From NCBI RefSeq assembly GCF_001424145.1, contig NZ_LMQM01000014.1, forward strand, positions 62,001 to 126,000: DNA of 64,000 nucleotides, read 5' to 3'. This document shows positions 25,551 to 34,877 of the stretch, in pieces (position 1 is the first letter of the stretch; each line of letters begins with the position of its first letter). The stretch comes from Chryseobacterium sp. Leaf404 (GTDB taxonomy: Bacteria > Bacteroidota > Bacteroidia > Flavobacteriales > Weeksellaceae). Below the pieces are notes generated by a model. It saw only the letters and a list, made by a program, of their open reading frames with translations. It made no database searches and was not told the DNA's origin. Both the position numbers and the translations under genes were made by a program.

Positions 25551-27344
25551 TTATTCACCGCTGATGATGGTGTGAAGATTCTGTTTTAAAGTTTCCAGAT
25601 GGGCTTTTTTACTGTCTAATGTGTTGTAAGTATCTGCCAAAAGAGGGTTTTCTCTCGTTGGTTTGGTAAAGAATGCCAGGTTGTTTTCCAGCTTTACAAT
25701 TTCACCTTCCAATTCAGAAATCTGAGTCTTTATTTTTCTTGCCTTATCCGTAAGCTGGTTTTCAGATAAGCCTTCTTCCTTCAGCTCCAGCTCATTCATT
25801 TTATTAAGCTTCAGTTTTTCTCTCAAAGCTTTATTAAATTCAGAATTGATCCCGATTTTATCTCTTGGCACTTTACCAATATTATTCCAGGCAGTTTTGA
25901 TGCTTTCAATTTTTTCTACACTTCCTTCTTCATCGGTTACCAGTTTAAGGTCGTCCAGCAAAGCTTTTTTGGTTTTGTAGTTTTCTTTCCAGTTGTCGTT
26001 AGACACATTGCTTTTTTCCCTGTAATTATTGAAGAAGGTATTACAGGCTTCACGGAAATCTTCCCAGATTTTATTGGTCATACTTTTCGGTACGTGACCA
26101 ATTTTTTTCCAGTCTTCCTGAAGTTTTTTGAAAAGGGGAACAATTACATCCCAGTCTTCACTGTTCATATTGTCTTTTGCAGTTGCAATTAACTTCAGTT
26201 TTTCGTCCAGATTAGTCTGTTGAGAACCTTTCAGAGATTTGTAATATGAGTTTTTTGTGGTATTGAAACTGCGTAAGGTAGATTTGAAGTCATTCCAGTT
26301 TTGATTAGAAAGTTTTCTTGGAACGCTCCCGGTTTTTAAAAATTCTGTACGTAAATCTTCAACTTTTCTGATCGCGTTTTGCCAGTAATTGTGATTGGCA
26401 TTTTCAGCAGTTTGAGAAAGTTTTTTAATTTCCTCAATAATATTGTTTTTCTTTTCTAAATTTTCGTTCTGCTCTGTTTCAATAGCGGCAGAAAGTTCAG
26501 ATTTTCTTTCGTGAATTTTATTTGAAATCTCCTTAAATTCATCCCATGTCTTTTCACGGAATTCTTCGGCAACGGGCTCTGCTTCTTCCTTCCAGAGTTT
26601 GTGGAGGTATTGCAGCTCGTTCAGTGCCTTTTGAATTACCGGCTCATTTTCCAGCTGTTTTGCACGCTCGATGATGTGCTGTCTTTTTTCAAGATTGTGA
26701 GCATATTCCTGCTCCAGGTATTCTTTATTGAGATCAAGCATCTGATAAAACTGGTTCAGATGATGAAAGTAGTTGTTGTTCAGGATTTTAAATTCAGACT
26801 TTGCAACCTGCCCTGCATTTGACCAGTCTTCTTTTACTTCTCTGATGGATTTAAAAAGATTAACGCCAGGTTCAGAATTGGTGTAAAGATTTTTCAGTCT
26901 TTCGATGATTGACTGCCTGTGCGCAAGGTTTTTGTGCTGTTCTTCATCCTGATCTTTCTGGTAATCATCATGTTTTTCTCTGAAAATATGAACCAGAGCG
27001 TTAAATCTGGACTGCTGTGGATGCTGAAAGCTGAATGTCTCGGGAGCATTACCTCCGTCTGTGTACTCATGTTTTTTGTCTTCCACCTCGTCATGAATGA
27101 AGTGATTTGCTTTTTCTTTCAGAAAGTTAAATCTTTTGTACTGTTCGCCTGCATTGGGAGTATTGATGATGCTTTCCATTTCTTTCAGAGAATCGGAAAG
27201 ATTGAGTTCCTGCTCAGGCTCCTCGTGATGCTCTGCCTCAGTTTCCTGATATGCTGTATCGTTCTGCACCGGAATAATTTCCTCTGTGTGAGGATCATTG
27301 ATGTTCTTTTCTTCGTTTTCAGAAAAGTTATTTTCTGTAGTCAT
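25551..27344 (-). CDS. DUF349 repeat protein
   Basis: 597 aa, soluble, highly charged and helical. After an acidic N-terminal ~90 residues, it has repeated segments of about 70 residues centred on the pattern W...G.VP......W..F, for example WKKIGHVPKSMTNKIWEDFR and WNNIGKVPRDKIGINSEFN, the DUF349 signature. At least five such units are visible. The C-terminal ~80 residues form a coiled coil (KARKIKTQISELEGEIVKLE). Function is unknown; DUF349 proteins are widespread single-copy genes in Bacteroidota. It lies between ribD and aroE on the same strand. Confidence 0.9.
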   Translation of the reverse strand: MTTENNFSENEEKNINDPHTEEIIPVQNDTAYQETEAEHHEEPEQELNLSDSLKEMESIINTPNAGEQYKRFNFLKEKANHFIHDEVEDKKHEYTDGGNAPETFSFQHPQQSRFNALVHIFREKHDDYQKDQDEEQHKNLAHRQSIIERLKNLYTNSEPGVNLFKSIREVKEDWSNAGQVAKSEFKILNNNYFHHLNQFYQMLDLNKEYLEQEYAHNLEKRQHIIERAKQLENEPVIQKALNELQYLHKLWKEEAEPVAEEFREKTWDEFKEISNKIHERKSELSAAIETEQNENLEKKNNIIEEIKKLSQTAENANHNYWQNAIRKVEDLRTEFLKTGSVPRKLSNQNWNDFKSTLRSFNTTKNSYYKSLKGSQQTNLDEKLKLIATAKDNMNSEDWDVIVPLFKKLQEDWKKIGHVPKSMTNKIWEDFREACNTFFNNYREKSNVSNDNWKENYKTKKALLDDLKLVTDEEGSVEKIESIKTAWNNIGKVPRDKIGINSEFNKALREKLKLNKMNELELKEEGLSENQLTDKARKIKTQISELEGEIVKLENNLAFFTKPTRENPLLADTYNTLDSKKAHLETLKQNLHTIISGE

Positions 27345-27419
27345 ATCAAATCTTTTATGTGTATTGGTACTGCATTCTTTCTAAAATGTAAAAAAAGCAT
27401 AACAGAGTACTAATTTATA

Positions 27420-28160
27420 CTATTTTTTTTGATTACTCCAAATTTCCCATGCTTTTTCTGCTTGTTGTTCAAGCATATAAAATCCATTTGCTGTTTTCGC
27501 TCCTTTTTCAGAAGCATTTATGATGAATTTTGTATAATTTGGATTGTAAATCAGATCGATAATCAAATGTTGGGGCGTAATTCCGTCAAAAGGAAAATCC
27601 AGGCAGTCATCAATATGCGGAAAAGTTCCTACAGGTGTTGTCTGAATTATTAACTGATAATTTTTTACCGTTTCAGCAGAAATATTTTCAAAATTATATT
27701 CGTCAGAGCTTCTTGCAACGGTAATATTAGGAATTTTCATTTGGTCTAAAACATATTTTACCGCTTTTGCCGCACCTCCGTTTCCTAAAATCATAGCAGA
27801 TTGATGGTGAGGCTTGATGTGAAGAAGCAGAGTCTTATGAAAACCTGCAGCATCAGTATTGTAGCCTTTTTTTATTCCGTCGCTGATTTTTACACAGTTT
27901 ACAGCGCCGATTTCTCTTGCCTCATCGCTTAGTTCATCTAAAAAATCAATAATTTTTTCTTTGTAAGGAATCGTAACGTTGAAACCTAAAAGTTCGGGAT
28001 TACTGAAAAGCGTATTCACATCTTCAATATTCTGCAGATCAAAAATGTTGTAAGAATGATTGTGAATCATCAGTTTCTGAAATTTATCTTCAAAATATTT
28101 TTTAGAAAAAGAGTAGGAGATGTTCCGTCCTACCAGCCCCAGTTGTTGTTTGCCTTCCAT
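27420..28160 (-). CDS. aroE: Shikimate dehydrogenase
   Basis: 246 aa, shorter than E. coli AroE but usual for this group. It reduces 3-dehydroshikimate with NADPH in chorismate synthesis. Visible motifs are SYSFSKKYF (shikimate-binding serines), FNVTIPYKEKI with the catalytic Lys, NCVKISDG, NTDAAGF, the NADP loop ILGNGGAAKAVKYVL and YNPNYTKF. A terminator for the upstream endonuclease gene sits just before its start. A TATTTTTG element at 28165-28172 would place the transcript start almost at the ATG. Confidence 0.94.
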   Translation of the reverse strand: MEGKQQLGLVGRNISYSFSKKYFEDKFQKLMIHNHSYNIFDLQNIEDVNTLFSNPELLGFNVTIPYKEKIIDFLDELSDEAREIGAVNCVKISDGIKKGYNTDAAGFHKTLLLHIKPHHQSAMILGNGGAAKAVKYVLDQMKIPNITVARSSDEYNFENISAETVKNYQLIIQTTPVGTFPHIDDCLDFPFDGITPQHLIIDLIYNPNYTKFIINASEKGAKTANGFYMLEQQAEKAWEIWSNQKK

Positions 28161-28176
28161 GTTTCAAAAATAAAAA

Positions 28177-28203
28177 AAAGACCGGAAAATGCCGGTCTTT
28201 TGA
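28177..28203 (-). terminator. Terminator after the secreted endonuclease gene
   Basis: Stem AAAAGACCGG (minus strand) pairs with CCGGTCTTTT across a six-base loop, followed on the minus strand by a run of T. It lies between the endonuclease stop and the aroE start. Confidence 0.82.
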
Positions 28204-28222
28204 TGTTTAATTTGGTTTAAGA

Positions 28223-30280
28223 TTAATCGATGATGAATTTTGCAGAGAATTGATCAGTTTTCAGAATATAAACTCCGTTGGAAAGGTCTTTTACGTCGAT
28301 TTTATTGGAATGAACAAACGGTTTTTCAATTTTCTTTAAAAGCTGACCGTTTAAGTTATAAATCTCAGCAGTTTTAATATTATCCAGTTTTTCACCTTTA
28401 ATGAATATCTGGTAGTTTTTTACCGGATTTGGATAAAGTTGATACTGAGTTTTCTCAACGATAAGATCTTTTGTGCTTAAACTACCGCAAGTCCAGCTTA
28501 GATCATCAATCGCAACACGATCGCCGGTTGAAGTGATTGAGATCACGGCATTTCCAGAAATGTTGATGTTACTTATTGTTGTGGTCTGAACCACAGAACT
28601 GTAAGGTATTGTGCCTACAGTAGTTCCGTTGATTTTTAAGGTAAGTGTTCCGGATGAATCATTTGTGAATGGTAATCTGGTGGATACAGTAACACTGTTT
28701 ACTCCACCTGAAAGAGTAGAACTTGTGAGATTACCGTTTCGGATAACCACCGCACGTCCGTTAATCGTCTGGTCTGTTCTTGCGTCTGTTGCATTCCAGG
28801 TGATTCCATTGCTCGTCCACGTTCTAATAGCGTAGTTGCTTGCATTGGCAGGCATGGCCGAGAAATCTTCTGTTCCACAGGTTGATCCTCCTGGTGGAAT
28901 TGCTGTAGTGCTGGCCTGCACGGTATTGCTTTGAGGAGAAAGGTTGCTGGCGGCATCTGTAGCAATCACATAGAAGCTGTATGCAGTTGACGGTGCTAAA
29001 CCGGATACGTTAGCTGTGGTTCCAGAAACTGTAGAGTGAAGAGTTCCGTTAACGTAAATCATATATCCTGTAACAGCAATATTGTCTGTAGCAGCTGTCC
29101 AGCTTAAAGAAACTGAGTTGCTTGAACTTCCTGTTGCAGCAAGGTTTGTAGGCGCTGTAGGTGCTTGGGTATCTAAAACTGTTGTTGCCTGAACGGTGTT
29201 GCTTTGAGGCGAAAGATTATTGGCCGCATCTTTTGCAATGACATAGAATGAGTAGGTAGTGCCGGATGCAAGTCCTGAAACAGTTGCAGTAGTACCTGTA
29301 ACGGTAGAATAGAAAGTACCGTTTACATAAATGTTATATCCTGTAACGCCTATGTTGTCTGTAGCGGCAGTCCAGCTTAGAGAAACTGAATTCGTGGTAG
29401 TTGCCGTAACTGCAAGATTTGTTGGAGCAGTTGGAGCCTGAGTGTCAGTGCTTGGCGCCCAAATATCATTTGCATAAGACGGGTTGTCTATGAAAGGATT
29501 TCTGTTTCCCTGATATGTGTAGGAAGCATTATTTCTTATAACTTCATTAGGTGAAACCGGGTCTGCGTTATGCCACGCCAAAAGCTGGTTGAGCTCCCAC
29601 GTCTGAAGGCCTGGAAAAGCAGAATTACCAAGCATATTTCCTGAAGAAAATCCTGATAGCTGGGTTTCATATCTTGTTACAAAATAGAAAATCATTCTTG
29701 CAACATCCCCTTTGAAAGCATCAATAGGTTCAAATACGGTTCCGGAGTAACCCGCAGAAACAGAATTACCTCTTTTAGATCCATTTTGTGAGATATAATT
29801 AGTAACGCCCACCACACCAAAAGGGAGGCTACCTCTTGCATTATTTACATATCCGTCGGTTGCTCTGATGAAATGTATATCTGAAACCATCGGAGAAGCT
29901 TCGTTGAAGAGACTTTGCGGTACAATGTGTTCTCTGTTGTAGCAGTCACCTTCGCCGCCGTAATTTCCGCACTGCGAACTTGTGCTGACGTAATTGTAAG
30001 GGTCTACACCGTTAGGGTTTTCAGAGTAGATATCAAGGATACTGTTGTCATTTTCAAGCCCCAGAACTCCTGGCGCATTGTCGCGGTCTGTGGTCTGATA
30101 TGCTGTCCATAATCCGCTGTAGCTTCCTGGGTTGTGGTTGGCTGTGATAATGTTTTTAAGCGCGGTTTTGAGAGGGGCGCCCGTTAACCCGTTTGCGGCA
30201 GTGTAATATCCTGCCGGAGCCTGAGCGTTGCTGAAGATTACAGCAAAACTGAATGCTAAAAAGGAGAGAAATCGCTTCAT
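28223..30280 (-). CDS. T9SS-exported endonuclease I with two FN3 domains
   Basis: 685 aa from the ATG at 30280; the frame extends to 30301 but those residues precede the signal peptide. Signal peptide (MKRFLSFLAFSFAVIFSNA), then an endonuclease I/NucM-type nuclease domain (about 23-275) with the YNREHIVPQS catalytic segment. Two fibronectin type III domains follow (about 281-372 and 373-465) that are very similar to each other (VSLSWTAATDNI...VTGY in both). A beta-sandwich-like region (about 466-605) precedes the type IX sorting tail: YPNPVKN, then LNGQLL and LSNGVYILK. It is probably released or surface-held to degrade extracellular DNA or RNA. Confidence 0.93.
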   Translation of the reverse strand: MKRFLSFLAFSFAVIFSNAQAPAGYYTAANGLTGAPLKTALKNIITANHNPGSYSGLWTAYQTTDRDNAPGVLGLENDNSILDIYSENPNGVDPYNYVSTSSQCGNYGGEGDCYNREHIVPQSLFNEASPMVSDIHFIRATDGYVNNARGSLPFGVVGVTNYISQNGSKRGNSVSAGYSGTVFEPIDAFKGDVARMIFYFVTRYETQLSGFSSGNMLGNSAFPGLQTWELNQLLAWHNADPVSPNEVIRNNASYTYQGNRNPFIDNPSYANDIWAPSTDTQAPTAPTNLAVTATTTNSVSLSWTAATDNIGVTGYNIYVNGTFYSTVTGTTATVSGLASGTTYSFYVIAKDAANNLSPQSNTVQATTVLDTQAPTAPTNLAATGSSSNSVSLSWTAATDNIAVTGYMIYVNGTLHSTVSGTTANVSGLAPSTAYSFYVIATDAASNLSPQSNTVQASTTAIPPGGSTCGTEDFSAMPANASNYAIRTWTSNGITWNATDARTDQTINGRAVVIRNGNLTSSTLSGGVNSVTVSTRLPFTNDSSGTLTLKINGTTVGTIPYSSVVQTTTISNINISGNAVISITSTGDRVAIDDLSWTCGSLSTKDLIVEKTQYQLYPNPVKNYQIFIKGEKLDNIKTAEIYNLNGQLLKKIEKPFVHSNKIDVKDLSNGVYILKTDQFSAKFIID

Positions 30281-30298
30281 TTTTTTGAAATTGGGCGA

Positions 30299-30306
30299 CA
30301 AAGGTA
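30299..30306 (-). promoter_or_regulatory. Promoter -7 element for the endonuclease gene
   Basis: On the minus strand this is TACCTTTG, an exact TAnnTTTG match, 19 bp upstream of the ATG at 30280. It would allow transcription independent of the upstream permease gene. No clear -33 box. Confidence 0.45.
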
Positions 30307-30328
30307 CAAAAATTAAATCGCTGATATA

Positions 30329-31534
30329 TTAACTTTTAGTAATATAGCCCTTGCTGATTTTAGAAAAAATCCACGAAATAAGAATTCCAAAACCTGCGGC
30401 TGTAGCAGAAACAATTACGTAATTTTTCCATTCTATTCTTACAGGAAACGGCAGGTTTTCAACTACTTTAAACAGACCGGTGTATTCCTGAAAAAGACAG
30501 AGTGAAGTGCCAATCACGAGTCCGCTGATGATGCCGGCGGAGACGATTAGAATTCCTGTGTAGAAATATGTTTTTCTGAGGTGGCTTAAAGGGAAACCCA
30601 GCGATACCAAAGATCTCGCCTGCTCCCGCTTGTCCAGCTGCAGAATAATGATTGCGCCCGCAAGATTAAATGTTGTAATGAATATTACAAGTCCGAAAAT
30701 AAGATAAATAAAGAGTTTCTCGGTATTGATCATTTTCCAGAATGCAGAATTTTCTTCTGTTTTAGTGCTTAATATCACATCTTTACCCAAGCTTTTTTGA
30801 AGTTCACGCCTCACTTCATTTACGTCATCAGGATTTTTAAGTTTGATAACGATGTTGTATGCAGAATTTTTTGGAAGATTTAAAAGTTCTTCGGATAAAG
30901 CGATTGGAGCAATAATGTAACTGTTCAGCTGATCTTTCCCGTTAAAAACTCCGGTAATGAAAATATTTTTCCGGTTATAAATGTCTTCTTCTCTATTGAT
31001 AAGGCCTTTGCCTGGCTTTGGCATGTATAAAGTTGCCAGATCCTTATCTGAATTTACAGGAATTGAAAGCCGCAAATCAAGAGAATTTTCAATTAAAACC
31101 TCATCATTAAATCTAAAATCAGGATATGTACCCAAAATAATACTGCGGTGGAGAGGATTAACTTGGGCATACACAGAATCTACGCCACGGAGGTAGGCAA
31201 TATCGCCTTTTCCGTCGAAATTAATGTAAACCTTCTCTTCAATGACCCTCGAAAAATGAGCGATCTCTTTGTTCTTTTTTAAAATTTCAGAAATTTCTGA
31301 AGTGTTTTTAATAGTTTTTCCGATTTTGCTTTTAATCGTAATATCGGCGTGGAGGTCTTTTACAAGATCTTCATTAAAATCTTCCAGCCCTGAAAATACC
31401 GAGATAATTACAAACATTGCTGTTACTGCCACGCCCATTGCTCCCACGGCGAGCCATGTGATAAAAGTTACCGCCGTACTTCCTTTTTTGGAAATAAGGT
31501 AGCGCGATGCAATGTAAAATGCAATGTTTTTCAA
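30329..31534 (-). CDS. LolC/LolE-like ABC transporter permease
   Basis: 401 aa. Topology is that of lipoprotein-release permeases: an N-terminal helix (about 22-47, after the LISKKGSTAVTFITWLAV start), a large periplasmic domain (about 50-265), and three C-terminal helices forming the FtsX core (about 273-300, 318-345, 372-395). LVSLGFPLSHLRKTYFYTG matches the FtsX-family coupling region. The ATPase and other partners are not nearby. Gap of 3 bp to rbfA. Confidence 0.9.
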   Translation of the reverse strand: MKNIAFYIASRYLISKKGSTAVTFITWLAVGAMGVAVTAMFVIISVFSGLEDFNEDLVKDLHADITIKSKIGKTIKNTSEISEILKKNKEIAHFSRVIEEKVYINFDGKGDIAYLRGVDSVYAQVNPLHRSIILGTYPDFRFNDEVLIENSLDLRLSIPVNSDKDLATLYMPKPGKGLINREEDIYNRKNIFITGVFNGKDQLNSYIIAPIALSEELLNLPKNSAYNIVIKLKNPDDVNEVRRELQKSLGKDVILSTKTEENSAFWKMINTEKLFIYLIFGLVIFITTFNLAGAIIILQLDKREQARSLVSLGFPLSHLRKTYFYTGILIVSAGIISGLVIGTSLCLFQEYTGLFKVVENLPFPVRIEWKNYVIVSATAAGFGILISWIFSKISKGYITKS

Positions 31535-31537
31535 GAT

Positions 31538-31897
31538 TTACAGAATAGGATTTTCTCCCTCGCCACGAAGTTCTTTTTCAATTTTTTCCACATCATCCAG
31601 AGTGGTATCCAGATAAAAATTAAGCTGTGGAATAATACGAACCTGCTTTGCCATTTTCTGACCGATAAAATTTCTGTACTGTGCCTTGTTTTCCTCAATT
31701 TCCTTCATAATTGAAGAACGGAATTCCTGAGGGAAGATGCTTAAATAAATTTTTGCAATCCCCAAATCCGGAGTTACCTTCACATCAGAAACCGAAACCA
31801 AAAAGTTCTGTTTGCTTTCCGATGCCTGTTTGCGGAAAAGTTCTGCGAAATCTTCCTGTATAATCTGTGCTACTTTTCTTTGTCTGTTACTTTCCAT
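31538..31897 (-). CDS. rbfA: Ribosome-binding factor A
   Basis: 119 aa KH-fold protein that matures the 30S subunit 5' end of 16S rRNA. Family features are RQRKVAQIIQEDFAELF at the N-terminus, VTPDLGIAKIYLSIFP and the C-terminal PQLNFYLDTTLDDVEKIE. A TAAATTTG -7 element lies at 31906-31913, 9 bp upstream of the ATG. The permease gene follows, so the two are likely one unit. Confidence 0.95.
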   Translation of the reverse strand: MESNRQRKVAQIIQEDFAELFRKQASESKQNFLVSVSDVKVTPDLGIAKIYLSIFPQEFRSSIMKEIEENKAQYRNFIGQKMAKQVRIIPQLNFYLDTTLDDVEKIEKELRGEGENPIL

Positions 31898-31905
31898 AAT
31901 TTGTG

Positions 31906-31913
31906 CAAATTTA
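31906..31913 (-). promoter_or_regulatory. Promoter -7 element for rbfA
   Basis: TAAATTTG on the minus strand, exact TAnnTTTG, close to the start codon, implying a very short leader. No TTTG box seen at the standard distance. Confidence 0.4.
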
Positions 31914-32079
31914 CTACTTTTGTTTTAATTGTTATTTCTAAATACTTCGTAAAACTTATAATTTGCTGTGATTATTCTGAAATAAAGAGTTTTCACAACT
32001 TCAAGTGAAAAAAGTCGGAAGTAAATTGTTAGAAAAAGCTCCCACACAATCAGTGGGGGAGACCATTAAAAAATTATTT

Positions 32080-32478
32080 ATGAAACTTGAGCATATTGGT
32101 ATTGCCGTAAAATCACTGGGATTTTCTGATGAATTATTCACTAAATTACTAGGTAAAGAATCTTATAAACAGGAATCTGTAGAGCGCGAAGGTGTGGTGA
32201 CTTCTTTCTACGCCGCCGGAGAATCCAAAATAGAACTTTTGGAGGCTTCAAAAGAAAGCAGTGCGATCTCAAAATTTATCGGGAAAAAAGGTGAGGGCAT
32301 TCATCATTTGGCCTTTGGGGTAGAAAATATTCAGGTAGAGATTGAAAGACTGAAAAAAGAAGGATTTCATTTTATCTCAGAAGAGCCTAAAGAAGGTGCT
32401 GATAATAAAATAGTTGTCTTTCTGCATCCCAAGTCCACCAACGGTGTTTTGGTAGAATTGTGCCAAGAAAAATCATAA
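32080..32478 (+). CDS. mce: Methylmalonyl-CoA epimerase
   Basis: 132 aa from the ATG at 32080. A GTG at 32005 in the same frame would add 25 residues not seen in the family. The vicinal-oxygen-chelate fold is visible: LEHIGIAVKSL (first metal His), KIELLEAS (Glu), GEGIHHLAFGVENI (second His) and GVLVELCQE (final Glu). The enzyme interconverts the R and S forms of methylmalonyl-CoA in propionate metabolism. Single gene; the tRNA follows. Confidence 0.93.
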   Translation: MKLEHIGIAVKSLGFSDELFTKLLGKESYKQESVEREGVVTSFYAAGESKIELLEASKESSAISKFIGKKGEGIHHLAFGVENIQVEIERLKKEGFHFISEEPKEGADNKIVVFLHPKSTNGVLVELCQEKS

Positions 32479-32483
32479 AAAGT

Positions 32484-32513
32484 TTTGTAAAGAGATAAAT
32501 TTTGCTATTTTTG
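32484..32513 (+). promoter_or_regulatory. Promoter of the CAT-anticodon tRNA
   Basis: TTTG (32484-32487), an 18-bp spacer and TATTTTTG (32506-32513) match the Bacteroidota -33/-7 consensus. The tRNA begins 29 bp after the -7 box. Confidence 0.75.
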
Positions 32514-32541
32514 CACACACAAAATTTAACCAAATTTTTGA

Positions 32542-32615
32542 GGTCCTATAGCTCAGTTGGTTAGAGTCCCTGACTCATAATCAGGTTGTCCTTGGTTCGA
32601 GCCCAAGTGGGACCA
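32542..32615 (+). tRNA. tRNA with anticodon CAT (elongator Met, or Ile2)
   Basis: A full cloverleaf fits: acceptor GGTCCTA with TGGGACC, D stem GCTC/GAGT, anticodon stem CCTGA/TCAGG with loop CTCATAA (anticodon CAT), T stem CTTGG/CCAAG with loop TTCGAGC, discriminator A. No CCA is encoded. The anticodon suits elongator Met; a TilS-modified Ile tRNA has the same loop and cannot be excluded by eye. It is not an initiator type by acceptor pairing (G1-C72 pairs). Confidence 0.95.
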
Positions 32616-32620
32616 CAATA

Positions 32621-32662
32621 AAACCCTTGAATACGCTGATATTCAAGGGTTTATTTTTTTTT
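32621..32662 (+). terminator. Terminator after the CAT-anticodon tRNA
   Basis: A 13-bp perfect stem (32621-32633 with 32640-32652) with loop CGCTGA, followed by a T-rich run. It starts 5 bp after the tRNA. Confidence 0.9.
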
Positions 32663-32691
32663 AATGTTTCTGCAGGCAGCTTTGCTTTTTT

Positions 32692-34812
32692 TTAATTTCC
32701 TTTTTTAAAATTAAAATGATTAATTAAAATTCTGATTTCATTAAACTCAAAATCTGACGGCAGCGCAGATTTCCACTCGTTGAGAGTTTCGTGAGGGTTT
32801 TTGTAAAATTCATCTTCAAATTTTTTGATTTTGTCTGAAGTAATCACTCTCGTAATATCCAAAAGACCATTTTCTGCATATTTTGCGAGATGACCTATGA
32901 CGGTTTCTTTTACCAGACCTCTTTCCATTGCAATCTGAGAAATGGTTTTTCCCTGCTCGAATAACTGGAAAGTTAAAACCTGAGAAGGTACTTTGGCAAT
33001 CTGCATCGTCACTTCTTTATCATTTTTTTCATCTAAAAGTTTGGTTTCCAACAAATGAATTTCTCTCAAACTGTTTAAATATTCTTCTATATCTTCGAGC
33101 CAGTTTCTGAGGTCGTCGTTGTATTGTTTCAGCCCTTTTGCGCCTTTTATTTCAGAATAAAAATCCTTCGTCGGATCAAAGATTTTATTTCTTGTTTCTG
33201 TAAAAAAGAAATTAACAGCGCCTTTGGTTTTGCTTTCAATTTCAGTCCATTCTTCTTCTCCGTTGATGAAACTGATGATTTTTTGGTTTAAAATACGGTC
33301 AAGTTTCTCAAAGATTTTGATGAGATTCAGAGTATCGTGCTTCAGTTCCTGATACAGCTTTTTAGCCTTGAGATGATCGATGCTTTTAGTAACGATGGAT
33401 CGGTTGTTCCAGTCTTCCACTTCTTTCAGAAACCAATGGCAATCAATTGATCGGAGAACTTTTCTGATGCTGTAATCGTATTTTTCTTTATGAATTATGG
33501 TTTCCACATGATCGTTGGCGTGCGTGTCTCCCTGAAATTTCAGAATTCTGTTGTCTTTAAAAATAACTTCAGGTGTAATTTTAGATTTTAAAACAATTCC
33601 TTCCAAAGTACGGCAGCGTGAAAGAGCAACATAAACCTGCCCCGCTGTAAAACTTTTTCCGGCATCAATAATTACTTTATCAAACGTCAAACCCTGACTT
33701 TTATGAATGGTAACTGCCCACGCCAGCTTTATCGGAAATTGCTCAAAGCTTCCCAATACTTCTTCCTTGATATTTTTTTCGCTGTCAAGAAAGTATTTTT
33801 TCTGCTCCCAGACTTCTCTTTTTACAGTAATTTCTTTTTCCGAACCTTCCAGAATTACTTTTATTTCATTGTCGTCCAGAGAAGAAATTTCACCTAATTT
33901 TCCGTTGTAATATTTCTTTTCTCCAGAAATATCGTTCCGGATAAACATCACCTGAGCGCCAATTTTTAAATCTAAAAACTGCTCATTCGGATATTGGTTT
34001 TCTTTAAATTCACCAAAAAGTTTGGCTTCGTAGGTTACGCCGTCATATTTCAGTTCCTGCAGCTTTTCCTGATTGATGTCGTCTGCCATTTTGTTGTGCG
34101 AGCACAGATAAACGTACGGCTGATCTCCGGAATCAAAAAGCGGATCGTATCTTTTATTTAATTCCTCAAAATCAATATTCGCAACATCGCCGTCGCGGAT
34201 GGCATTTAAAATTTCAAGAAAATCTTCGTCGGTCTGTCTGTAAACCTTCGTCAGTTCGATGGTAAGTAACGGAATCTGTTTGATGGCTAAACTGTCGAAG
34301 AAGAATGGTGAATTATAGAACATTTTTAAGACATATTCATCTCTCACCACGGGCGGAAGCTGGTATAAATCTCCGATAAAAAGCATTTGCACACCTCCAA
34401 AAGGCGAGGCGTTTCTTCTGATAAAACGCAGCGAATGATCCATCATATCCAAAACGTCGGCTCTCAGCATTGAAACCTCATCGATGATGATTACTTCTAA
34501 TTCACGCAGGAGTTTTAATTTATCTTTTCTATATTTGAAATGTTGTTGAAGATCAAAAATATTATTGGCAAGATTGGTATCTATTCTGTCTGTAGTTGGC
34601 AAAAAAGTCCGCAGCGGAAGGCCAAACATGGAGTGCACGGTAACTCCGCCCGCGTTGATTGCGGCTATGCCTGTGGGAGCTACCACGATGTGTTTTTTGC
34701 GGGTGCGCTTTACGAAATCATTCAGGAAAGTGGTTTTTCCGGTTCCGGCTTTTCCTGTTAAAAATACGCTTCTGTTGGTATGCTCAATTAATTCAAAAAA
34801 ATGATCTTTCAT
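32692..34812 (-). CDS. Pif1-like helicase with C-terminal helix-turn-helix
   Basis: 706 aa from the ATG at 34812; the frame also has a TTG three codons earlier. Walker A GKAGTGKTT is at 20-28, followed by VVAPTGIAAINAGG (helicase motif Ia, Pif1 style), Walker B IIIDEVSML near 110, and HKSQGLTFDKV and YVALSRCR (motifs V and VI). The C-terminal ~80 residues contain a helix-turn-helix of the RecQ/HTH_40 kind (QLFEQGKTISQIAMERGL). It is probably a DNA repair or replication helicase. A TAATTTTG element lies only 6 bp upstream of the start. Confidence 0.9.
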   Translation of the reverse strand: MKDHFFELIEHTNRSVFLTGKAGTGKTTFLNDFVKRTRKKHIVVAPTGIAAINAGGVTVHSMFGLPLRTFLPTTDRIDTNLANNIFDLQQHFKYRKDKLKLLRELEVIIIDEVSMLRADVLDMMDHSLRFIRRNASPFGGVQMLFIGDLYQLPPVVRDEYVLKMFYNSPFFFDSLAIKQIPLLTIELTKVYRQTDEDFLEILNAIRDGDVANIDFEELNKRYDPLFDSGDQPYVYLCSHNKMADDINQEKLQELKYDGVTYEAKLFGEFKENQYPNEQFLDLKIGAQVMFIRNDISGEKKYYNGKLGEISSLDDNEIKVILEGSEKEITVKREVWEQKKYFLDSEKNIKEEVLGSFEQFPIKLAWAVTIHKSQGLTFDKVIIDAGKSFTAGQVYVALSRCRTLEGIVLKSKITPEVIFKDNRILKFQGDTHANDHVETIIHKEKYDYSIRKVLRSIDCHWFLKEVEDWNNRSIVTKSIDHLKAKKLYQELKHDTLNLIKIFEKLDRILNQKIISFINGEEEWTEIESKTKGAVNFFFTETRNKIFDPTKDFYSEIKGAKGLKQYNDDLRNWLEDIEEYLNSLREIHLLETKLLDEKNDKEVTMQIAKVPSQVLTFQLFEQGKTISQIAMERGLVKETVIGHLAKYAENGLLDITRVITSDKIKKFEDEFYKNPHETLNEWKSALPSDFEFNEIRILINHFNFKKGN

Positions 34813-34877
34813 CGTGTTCAAAATTACAAAAATGTTGCGAAGGCATACACTTTGATTTCGTTTAAAAAAATGATATA

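Noticed and set aside
26919..27413. 164-codon + frame antisense to the DUF349 gene
   Set aside because: Shadow of a well-supported coding gene; product is a hydrophobic artefact of the acidic coiled-coil codons.
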